A stretch of 64,000 bases of DNA from a marine gamma proteobacterium HTCC2148 (GTDB lineage: Bacteria; Pseudomonadota; Gammaproteobacteria; Pseudomonadales; Halieaceae): NCBI GenBank assembly GCA_000156295.1, contig DS999224.1, forward strand, positions 70,398 to 134,397, written 5' to 3'. The notes under the pieces were generated by a model. The model searched no databases, was not told the DNA's origin, and saw nothing but the letters and a program-made list of their open reading frames with translations. Position numbers and translations under genes: made by a program. Below, piece by piece: positions 57,049 to 64,000 of the stretch; the first letter of the stretch is position 1, and the number at the start of each line of letters is the position of its first letter.

Positions 57049-57771
57049 TTAAACTAGCTTTTTTAGGCAGGCAATTTCGTGCTCTAACTTTTTATTGTAT
57101 GCCGCCAGCCTCTCATTTTCTGATTCTAGATTTGTGGCTCGACGCATCTCGTGAGTCGAACTGCTGAGATTGCTGGTGCTGGCTTGAGAGATTGTGTATG
57201 TATTTAAAGTACCACTTAACACTTCATTGATTCCCTTGATGTTTGGGGGCGACTCTACACCCTTCCAAAAAACAGCTACAAAATCGTTCCAGACATCCTC
57301 TTTTTGGTCTCCGATGAACGACTCAAGTAAAGTGACATCGTGCTCTCGATGCTTACCCCAGCGTTCTAAAGCGAGACCTGCGTCAGGATAAAACCGCCAA
57401 CTGTCGACTGGAAAAGTGTGATAGTAGCCGTTTGAGGGAACATTAAGATAAATGAACCCACCCGGCTTGACAACGCGCAGCATTTCGAGAAAACTCAGCC
57501 AAAACATGTCGTCATGTTCAAGACAAGATGTGCTAACGACTGCATCAAATGATTGGTCTTCAAATGGGTAGCTGTAGGGATCTTGCAATACAATATCAAC
57601 GCCGGATCCTGCCTCTAGATCTACGCCAATATAATGCCAATCACGCTTAGCGCATTGTCGTAGCGAGCCATTAACGTCGGTTGAACCGATATCTAAAATC
57701 CTAGCGGATGACCGCTCTTTCAGGTAAATTTCGAAGAAAAGGTTACCGTGCAGTAATGCTGTGTCGTGCAT
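57049..57771 (-). CDS. Class I SAM-dependent methyltransferase with C-terminal coiled coil
   Basis: Motif I is ILDIGSTDVNGSLR, motif II region YIGVDLEAGSGVDIV, then FDAVVSTSCLEHDD and MLRVVKPGGFIYLNVPSNG, a Methyltransf_11 pattern. The last 40 residues (LESENERLAAYNKKLEHEIA) form a coiled coil, as in glycan-locus methyltransferases that dimerise or bind a partner. It is probably a sugar or lipid-linked-glycan methyltransferase. It is on the minus strand, downstream of the two-domain GT2 gene. Confidence 0.85.
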   Translation of the reverse strand: MHDTALLHGNLFFEIYLKERSSARILDIGSTDVNGSLRQCAKRDWHYIGVDLEAGSGVDIVLQDPYSYPFEDQSFDAVVSTSCLEHDDMFWLSFLEMLRVVKPGGFIYLNVPSNGYYHTFPVDSWRFYPDAGLALERWGKHREHDVTLLESFIGDQKEDVWNDFVAVFWKGVESPPNIKGINEVLSGTLNTYTISQASTSNLSSSTHEMRRATNLESENERLAAYNKKLEHEIACLKKLV

Positions 57772-57924
57772 ACGCTATCGCCTATAGAGTCCAGTGAAAA
57801 AGCATCTGTCTTGATTAGCAGTCCATCTATATTGAATCGCTCTCAGTGTGCAAGACATCGCTCAGTCATACAATGGCTATGGAAAAGATGATAATGAGCG
57901 GCGAGACCCCCGGACGAATTTATG

Positions 57925-57947
57925 GATGACCTGATTGGCAGGTCATC
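57925..57947. repeat. Strong hairpin between two minus-strand genes
   Basis: GATGACCTG and CAGGTCATC form a perfect 9-bp stem with a 5-base loop. No T-run follows on either strand. It lies past the 3' end of the GT2 gene; the rest of 57772–58068 shows nothing identifiable. Confidence 0.5.
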
Positions 57948-58068
57948 TGCTAAATGAAAATCCTTCAATTTTAGCTGCCGTGCTTCACAGCGGCTACCGT
58001 ATATTCAAAATGCGGACAATCAAACGCATGGCACAATCACATCGCATTTTGCACTGAGAGCGATGAAG

Positions 58069-60042
58069 TTAATTTCTAATGCCGAAACTTTCTGAAATTC
58101 GCGTAAGATTTGGATTGTAGGCAGGGTCATTTTGCAATTTATGTTTCCAACGCGTTTTCATCACAGACACCTCAGAATTAAATCTATCTATTTTCGCCGG
58201 GGTGTCTTCATGCCCTCTGGATTTTGACTCATGATGATACAGCTCCGCCGAGGGCGTCCAGGTATTGTGATAGCCACGGGCATCTACCTTCAGACAGAAA
58301 TCAATATCATTGAAGGCAATCGTCAAGTTCTTTTCATCAAAACCGCCACATTCATCAAAGATCGCTTTTTTTACAACAAGGCAGGCCGCTGTCACCGCAG
58401 ATAAATTTTGATCAAGAATCAACCTGCAGTAATATCCGCTCGAATCATTGGGAAAATACTTGTGCGAGTGGCCAGCGACGCCGCCGATGCCCAGAATAAC
58501 CCCAGCGTGCTGTATCGTGTCATCTGGGTAGTAGAGCTTGGCTCCAACACAGCCCGTTCCAGGCCGCACCGCGCGCTTCATCATATTAGTGAGCCAATCG
58601 CGATTAATCACCTCGATATCATTATTAACGAGTCCGATATACTCTCCGCGAACTTGAGAGACCGCAAAATTAGTGATCGCCGAGTAATTAAATGCGTGTG
58701 GGTAGCGAATGACGGAGACTTTTCTGTGTGCTTTTAGTTCCTCAAGGTATGACAGCGTGAGGGGGCAGGTAGATTGGTTATCAACGACTACGATTTCATA
58801 GTTTTCATAGCTGGTATTTTGAAGAATAGAATCAATACATGTGCACAGCGTATCTTTATGGTCTCTAGTAGGGATAATCAGTGATACTAATGGGCTATCC
58901 GCTGGCGACTCCCAGTCTACGCAGTAGCTATTGGGCTGAGGTCTTGGGTTTACTACTCCAGCTCGATTTGTTGAGTCTAAATGCTCCTGAAGCGCTTTGA
59001 CGCCAGCCTCCCAGCTATAAGATTTAGCTGAGGCGGCGGATGCTGTGGATCCGGCGTGTGCTCGCCAGCGATATAATATTTTGGGTATATGGTAGATATC
59101 CTTATCTTCGATGTTCGCAATGAAACGAAGCAGCAGATCATAGTCCTGGCTGCCATCATAGCCCTTACGAAAACCCTCGACATCCAGTAGCGTCGTTCTT
59201 TCCATAACGGCAAGATGGCAAATATAATTGATAGAGTAAAAGTAATCCCTATTCCAATCCGGCTTAAAGTGAGGGGCAAATCGCTTTCCGCTTTCATCTA
59301 ATTTGTCTTCATCACTATAAATAAGCTTGGGTCGCTGCTTTTTGTTGAGCGCAATCGCAACCTCGAGCAAGGCGTCTTTTGTAAGGACATCGTCTTGATC
59401 AAGCAAGGCGACAAATTCGCCTTTAGCTAGCGCCAGTGCAGCATTGCTATTCAGGGCAATGCCAACATTATCCTTTAATAGGTCAATCCGAATCTTAGAG
59501 TGCGCGTCGCCAAGTTGTTGAATGTACTTTTTGGCGCTTTCGTCACTAGAAGCATCATCCGATATACAAAGCTCCCAATTTTCGTAAGATTGATCCAAAA
59601 CCGAACTCACGCATGCCTGAAGCATTTCGATATCGGGGTTATAGCACGGCACGATAATTGAAATGAGGGGCTTATATTTAAGTCTGGCTAGTTCTTTTTG
59701 TGCGTCTAGTGCACTTCTCATTTCGTAGTTTTGTATCCACTCATCATACGAAGAATCCGCAACGCTCCCGCCTCTAGCCTCACCTTCGCCATGCTGCAGA
59801 TAGTGTAAAAAAGGGTGTATGGTCTCGGCCGACCGAGCTACATCAGGGTTCTGTGCAAGATAAATGTTAGTATCAAAATCCGCAGCGGGGTTATTTCCAA
59901 GGCGCCAGCCTAAAGTAACGTAGTGCCAGAGTGGCGATTTTGAATTGCTATATGAGGCATAGAAGCTTGGGTCAAACCTTCCGGTGGCTCGAATATGCCT
60001 GTAAGCGTGTAAATTGCGAATAAGTGTTTTTAACTTCTGCAT
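58069..60042 (-). CDS. Two-domain glycosyltransferase family 2 protein
   Basis: An N-terminal module (FDPSFYASYSNSKSPLWHYV, then NIYLAQNPDVARSA and HPFLHYLQHGEGEARGG) precedes two GT-A domains. The first is ISIIVPCYNPDIEMLQACVS with LLDQDDVLT; the second is LVSLIIPTRDHKDTLCTCID with LVNNDIEVIN and GGFDEKNLTIAFNDIDFCLK, matching RfbF/RfbC-type proteins. Each domain carries its own acidic metal-binding motif, so it may polymerise or add two sugars. The N-terminal module is shared with the 49764–52382 protein. At 657 aa it is complete. Confidence 0.88.
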   Translation of the reverse strand: MQKLKTLIRNLHAYRHIRATGRFDPSFYASYSNSKSPLWHYVTLGWRLGNNPAADFDTNIYLAQNPDVARSAETIHPFLHYLQHGEGEARGGSVADSSYDEWIQNYEMRSALDAQKELARLKYKPLISIIVPCYNPDIEMLQACVSSVLDQSYENWELCISDDASSDESAKKYIQQLGDAHSKIRIDLLKDNVGIALNSNAALALAKGEFVALLDQDDVLTKDALLEVAIALNKKQRPKLIYSDEDKLDESGKRFAPHFKPDWNRDYFYSINYICHLAVMERTTLLDVEGFRKGYDGSQDYDLLLRFIANIEDKDIYHIPKILYRWRAHAGSTASAASAKSYSWEAGVKALQEHLDSTNRAGVVNPRPQPNSYCVDWESPADSPLVSLIIPTRDHKDTLCTCIDSILQNTSYENYEIVVVDNQSTCPLTLSYLEELKAHRKVSVIRYPHAFNYSAITNFAVSQVRGEYIGLVNNDIEVINRDWLTNMMKRAVRPGTGCVGAKLYYPDDTIQHAGVILGIGGVAGHSHKYFPNDSSGYYCRLILDQNLSAVTAACLVVKKAIFDECGGFDEKNLTIAFNDIDFCLKVDARGYHNTWTPSAELYHHESKSRGHEDTPAKIDRFNSEVSVMKTRWKHKLQNDPAYNPNLTRISESFGIRN

Positions 60043-60214
60043 TGATTAGAATCCCTTCTCAAACGCTCGATAGCGCTTTCACGTTCCCTGTAAATAAAAT
60101 AATGAAGATAACTGGTGCCTCGTCAGTTCTTTCAAACCCCGCAGCGCTCTATAATTATCGCATACTTGACTTTAGTAGTATGCGCGCTCGGCTCCTTTTG
60201 CGGCAGTAGCTGCA

Positions 60215-60898
60215 CTATTTATTGGCCCCAAGCTCACTCAAATTTCTTTCGATGTTGGCCCTGCAAGTTCGGTATATTTCGTTGTCGATTCTGTTAAGTT
60301 CGTCATATCGCTTAACAACTGATTGCGGAAGATCTTGCAGAAACTTAGCTGCACCGCCCTTCGGTGCTTGGTTGCGTTTTAGCACCCGAAGATTTAGGCG
60401 AAAACGTGCGTTTATTAAGTGAATTGACTCTGGATATAGCTCTGTAACCCCAATAAAAGCGCCATTCTCGAACCCCTTTAAAAGCTTTGATTGTCGATTA
60501 CGCATCTCAGGCAACTCGATATACTCTTCAAAATTGCGAGTCATTCGTGAACTCTGCCGGGTTTCATGAAGAAACTCCGATGCGGTTCTTGCCAGCGGCT
60601 TCCTGACAAAGGAAATCTGGCTGGAAGGCGAGAAAAGGTGCGAGTACTTTTTCAGTCTGAAATGACCTACTAGCGCGACTACCCCCTCGCTTATTAGTCG
60701 TTCATAGAAAGATGTCCAGCGGATTTCATGGGGCGCATAGATATATTCGTGAATAATTACGCTGGTCCACTTGGAATCTGACCCGTAGTCGCACACAATA
60801 GACTCCTTATGGCTCGCCTTTTCTAGCGATACCCTTAGACTTGTCCCTGCCGTTTTAGGTATGTGTGCAACAAGCAACGGCTTAATTAGCGAATTCAT
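60215..60898 (-). CDS. Sulfotransferase-family protein
   Basis: The 5'-phosphosulfate loop is HIPKTAGTSLRVSL (the HIPKTAGT of the sulfotransferase-2/Gal-3-O family), and the 3'-phosphate segment is FVRKPLARTASEFLHETR. I start at ATG 60898 (MNSLIKPLL); the longer frame adds a Cys/Phe-rich leader without support. The acceptor is probably a glycan. It is divergent from the gene at 61039, with about 140 bp between them. Confidence 0.75.
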   Translation of the reverse strand: MNSLIKPLLVAHIPKTAGTSLRVSLEKASHKESIVCDYGSDSKWTSVIIHEYIYAPHEIRWTSFYERLISEGVVALVGHFRLKKYSHLFSPSSQISFVRKPLARTASEFLHETRQSSRMTRNFEEYIELPEMRNRQSKLLKGFENGAFIGVTELYPESIHLINARFRLNLRVLKRNQAPKGGAAKFLQDLPQSVVKRYDELNRIDNEIYRTCRANIERNLSELGANK

Positions 60899-61038
60899 AT
60901 GAAAGAAGGTCGGCAATTGAAAAAGCGGGCAACTTACAAAACGCAATTATACGTGGGATTCAAAGTATGAAGCAAATATGATTAGGTAGGCGAAAGATCG
61001 CTTCCTAGAATTGTTCTAACAAGGAAATTTTTCAAGAA

Positions 61039-62391
61039 ATGCCTGCATGCCAATGTACAGACAATTACGATATCGTTCTTCATGTCGGAGCGCCTAAGAC
61101 TGGGTCGTCAGCGATCCAGCTATTTTTGCTTGATAATCGACACGCGCTAGAAAAAAACGGGTTTTACTATCCCGACCATGGAAAAGATGCGAATGGAGTA
61201 TCAGGTGGCCAATCTTTTCTCGGTAGGGCTCTCCTCGACGGCAATTTTAATGACGCGGAAAAGTACTTAAAGCAGAGTATTGAAAAGGCCAGAAATCTAG
61301 ATAAATGCCTGCTGATATCTGCTGAATCTCTTTACTCACAATCGCAAGAAATCTGCAACTTGGTCGCAAGTAAAAGAGTAAAAATTGTTCTGTTTTATAG
61401 GGAGCCACTGGAGTCCATGTACTCAAGCTATAATCAGATTGTAAAGCGCCATCTTTATAATGGGACGTTTCAAGAGTATTGCGAATCTATACTTGTCGGT
61501 AAGGCCACTGAATTTACTTACAGTGAAATAAATAATTGGAGTGAGCGTTTCGGTAAAGAAAATGTTTGCGTGCTGGGTTATGACGATAGTGTTTTTAAAG
61601 ATAAAAGTATTGAGAAAGTATTTCTTGCTGCCTTAGGATTAGCTAGCTCCAATTTTGAAGATTTTGAATTTATAGGAAAGCGAGTTAACAGTGGCTACAC
61701 CCGATCGGCGCTAGAGTTAAAAAGACTTTTAAATACAGTGTTAACGAGTGATGATTCTGATCTCGATAAGACGATTGATGTGTGTCTTCAAGAGTATTCA
61801 GACAAAAATCCTGTAAACGATCGTTCAAGCGGCATAAGCGAGATAACTTCAAAAACTCGCTTGGGCCTGGTTGAGAAGTTCAGAGAATCAAAAAATTATA
61901 TTAGAAATAATTTAATGACCACTCACGCCGAAGGTTTCTTACAGTCATCTAGTGAAAAATTTATGAGAGACCAGGAAAATGAAACCTTAAATCCAGGTTA
62001 CAGGGTTTCACTAGCTTTTGCAGCGGCCTCTGCCTTTAATAAAAATACAGAGCTAGTGTCTTTGTTAAGAGCGAGAATAGAAAATAACCTGGAAAACAAT
62101 CCACGCTCATTCAGGTTACTTTTTTTGGCTCATATTTTTGGAATCGATGTATTTGAGCGTAAAGAAAGTCTCAAGAAAGTCGAGTTAAAAACTCGAGTTG
62201 ATATTATGGTCTCTGAAAAGTCAGGCTTACCTGACGTTCTTCGAGAAGCGGCTGTAATCCTCGAGCAAATGAATGAAATAGATATGGCGCTGAAATTGAT
62301 CGATAGGGCAGCCTTATTAAGGCCAGAAGGCCCTTACATTAGGAAAATGCAGGATAGATTAAAGTTGTCGATCGAAAGAGGCGATAACTAA
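61039..62391 (+). CDS. Sulfotransferase-like protein with C-terminal helical extension
   Basis: The N-terminal part has VLHVGAPKTGSSAIQLFLLD (phosphosulfate-loop variant GAPKTGSS) and VKIVLFYREPLESMYSSYNQ (RxPxxxxxS). A ~230-residue helical C-terminal part ends in a TPR-like pair (ILEQMNEIDMALKLIDRAAL). The first third is clearly sulfotransferase-like; the rest is not assigned. It is upstream of the membrane protein on the same strand. Confidence 0.7.
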   Translation: MPACQCTDNYDIVLHVGAPKTGSSAIQLFLLDNRHALEKNGFYYPDHGKDANGVSGGQSFLGRALLDGNFNDAEKYLKQSIEKARNLDKCLLISAESLYSQSQEICNLVASKRVKIVLFYREPLESMYSSYNQIVKRHLYNGTFQEYCESILVGKATEFTYSEINNWSERFGKENVCVLGYDDSVFKDKSIEKVFLAALGLASSNFEDFEFIGKRVNSGYTRSALELKRLLNTVLTSDDSDLDKTIDVCLQEYSDKNPVNDRSSGISEITSKTRLGLVEKFRESKNYIRNNLMTTHAEGFLQSSSEKFMRDQENETLNPGYRVSLAFAAASAFNKNTELVSLLRARIENNLENNPRSFRLLFLAHIFGIDVFERKESLKKVELKTRVDIMVSEKSGLPDVLREAAVILEQMNEIDMALKLIDRAALLRPEGPYIRKMQDRLKLSIERGDN

Positions 62392-62444
62392 TAAAGGGGT
62401 CGACTCTAGTCTTATAAAGGTAGTATTAGGAAAATGAGTGTTGG

Positions 62445-63824
62445 TTGCGCGGGCAGTCTGGGGTATGTCTGACAGTGAATAAAAGAAACAAACGTTATCC
62501 GCTTTTTGCAAAAGTCGGCTTTGCATATATATTTTTCTTTTCTGCCATCGTGGCTGCAAAATGGATTCTAATATTTTCTTATGGCAGTCATCTGCCCTAC
62601 TGGGACCAGTGGGATGCGGAGGCGGCTTTTTTATATAGACCGTTTTTGCTCGGCGAACTCGATTTCTTAGACTTAGTGTCGACTCACAACGAACACCGAA
62701 TATTTACTCAGCGTGTGTTCGCGCTGTCGTTGTTTGTGATAAATGGTGACACCTGGGATCCTATGCTGCAGATGCTATCAAATGCATTGGTGCACGCTTT
62801 TTCTATGCTGATTCTTTTGCATTATCTAAAGCCTGTAGTGGCGTCGAAGTATCACAGGTATCTTTATTTTCTAATGCTTAGCATGATTCTTGTACCATTC
62901 GGCTGGAAAAATATGCTGGGCGGCTTTCAAGGGCAGTTCTATTTTTTGCTTTTATTCAGTTTTGTTTTCATTCAGCTCATGGCCGAGTCCAAATTTAAGG
63001 AAATAACGTGGTGGTTAGGTCTGGTGTGTGGAATCCTTGCTGCGTTGAGTATGGCGTCGGGCGCGATAACCCTCCTTAGTGGCGTTATCGTAATACTCGC
63101 GAAGACTTTTCAAAGTCGAGTCAAAACGAAAGAGCAGGTAATTTCAGCTGCTTTGGTTTTTAGTGTTGCGATTACTGCTATCGTCTTGACACCACATGTC
63201 CCTGGACATTCGGGCTTAAAAGCCGAGGGCCCATTACAGATAATAGAGGCGGCACTCGTGGTCTTTTCCTGGCCTATGGTTCACTTTCCAGCGGCCGCAT
63301 TTGTGCTTTACGCTCCAACTACTTTATTTTGCTATCTGATTCTCTCTTCCAGAGAACTCTGCAAGACTGAATATCTGTTCTATATTGGTGCGTCCGCGTG
63401 GGTAGTCGGACAGTTACTGACTATCTCTTATGGGCGAGCCAATGCAGTTTTGTTGAGCCCTCGTTACTTTGATATTTTTGTTATAGGCGTGATTCTGAAT
63501 GCCACCGCATGCTTCGGCTTGATTTCCATCTGTAAATTACGGAAGCGTTTGGTAATTAACATGATCGTTATTTGGTCAATATCTGCTGCTATTGGGCTAT
63601 GCATTGCTGTGTTGGAGCTCCCAATTGTAATGCAGTCTAAGTCAGATATGTCTTCGGTTCAGGAAGACAATGTTAGTGGATATTTATGTACAAGCGACGT
63701 GAGCTATTTAGAGAACAAGAGAAGAATGGAAATACCTTATCCTAGTGCACCCAGATTAAAAAAATTACTAGACGACCCAACTATTGTTAAGTTTCTACCA
63801 CCACAATTATATGAGTGTGATTAA
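62445..63824 (+). CDS. Polytopic membrane protein of the surface-glycan locus, unknown function
   Basis: This ~450-aa protein has about ten helices. The first is followed by an external loop with HLPYWDQWDAEA and STHNEHRIFTQR; acidic and aromatic residues in this place recall the first loop of GT-C glycosyltransferases. The link to GT-C is inference from shape. The start is uncertain: TTG 62445, or GTG 62475, with no good RBS for either. Confidence 0.6.
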   Translation: MRGQSGVCLTVNKRNKRYPLFAKVGFAYIFFFSAIVAAKWILIFSYGSHLPYWDQWDAEAAFLYRPFLLGELDFLDLVSTHNEHRIFTQRVFALSLFVINGDTWDPMLQMLSNALVHAFSMLILLHYLKPVVASKYHRYLYFLMLSMILVPFGWKNMLGGFQGQFYFLLLFSFVFIQLMAESKFKEITWWLGLVCGILAALSMASGAITLLSGVIVILAKTFQSRVKTKEQVISAALVFSVAITAIVLTPHVPGHSGLKAEGPLQIIEAALVVFSWPMVHFPAAAFVLYAPTTLFCYLILSSRELCKTEYLFYIGASAWVVGQLLTISYGRANAVLLSPRYFDIFVIGVILNATACFGLISICKLRKRLVINMIVIWSISAAIGLCIAVLELPIVMQSKSDMSSVQEDNVSGYLCTSDVSYLENKRRMEIPYPSAPRLKKLLDDPTIVKFLPPQLYECD

Positions 63825-63906
63825 AAAGTTCATTGACGCGGTCTCGAAGCTTGTCATCAACCAGCATCTCGTTTCTAGACCAGTTTTAACCCTGAAAGGC
63901 GTCTAG
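63811..63906 (+). other. Short ORF overlapping the end of the membrane-protein gene
   Basis: ATG at 63811 overlaps the previous stop region and gives MSVIKKFIDAVSKLVINQHL and 11 more residues. It may be the start of a broken gene or chance. Nothing else is seen to the window end. Confidence 0.25.
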
Positions 63907-64000
63907 TCATGGGCTAGCACAATGCTTCTCGTGGTAAGAAAAACTTGCGGAAAAGTAGGTGTGCAGGGTGCTTGTTGGCAAACGATGGAAATAGCCGGGA

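Noticed and set aside
1-64000. CRISPR arrays, rRNA genes, riboswitches
   Set aside because: No regularly spaced repeats, rRNA segments or known riboswitch motifs were seen.

Overview
The window looks like the chromosome of a marine gammaproteobacterium. The housekeeping genes are gammaproteobacterial in order and type: rpsU–yqeY–dnaG–rpoD, with tsaD–folB–folK divergent to it, and an HD-domain cca. The efflux, thioesterase, serine-hydrolase and fasciclin content would fit the Halieaceae/OM60-NOR5 relatives, but that placement is an inference from gene content and no 16S gene is present.

Layout. 1–8.8 kb: a di-haem cytochrome-type oxidoreductase cut by the window start, a graveyard of relics (IS3-family transposase, ABC periplasmic-binding protein), a secreted GH16-like protein and a secreted endonuclease/exonuclease/phosphatase-fold protein, an acyltransferase-SGNH gene nested inside a decayed IS6-family element, and a HAD-fold protein without its catalytic aspartates. 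9.1–26.85 kb: a probable genomic island. A 49-bp sequence running from the anticodon loop to the 3' end of the tRNA-Met(CAU) gene at 26804–26880 is repeated at 9093–9141. Between the copies lie a tyrosine integrase, a PrimPol–helicase replication protein, a KlcA/ArdB antirestriction protein, several small unknown genes, an intact IS30 element and a TetR–RND efflux–double thioesterase operon bounded by IS6-family ends. 26.9–33.4 kb: ordinary single genes (beta-lactamase-fold hydrolase, MFS transporter, AlkB, HExxH membrane protein, reductase, fasciclin). 34–43.3 kb: the housekeeping core. 43.6–63.8 kb: a cell-surface polysaccharide locus with a Wzm/Wzt-type ABC exporter, several glycosyltransferases, two methyltransferases, an acyltransferase, three sulfotransferase-fold proteins and a polytopic membrane protein. 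Its GDP-fucose genes (gmd, fcl) are both broken as read here.

How the parts work together. The island has replication and integration functions but no capsid or conjugation genes in view, so it resembles a satellite or integrated plasmid rather than a prophage. The IS6-family relics all lie on the + strand and seem to have delivered or bracketed neighbouring cargo. The sugar locus predicts a sulfated, O-acylated and methylated glycan exported by ABC transport. Several genes carry single-base lesions (16.2, 44.75, 45.43 and 54.6 kb). These could be real decay or assembly errors, and reads at those sites would decide it.
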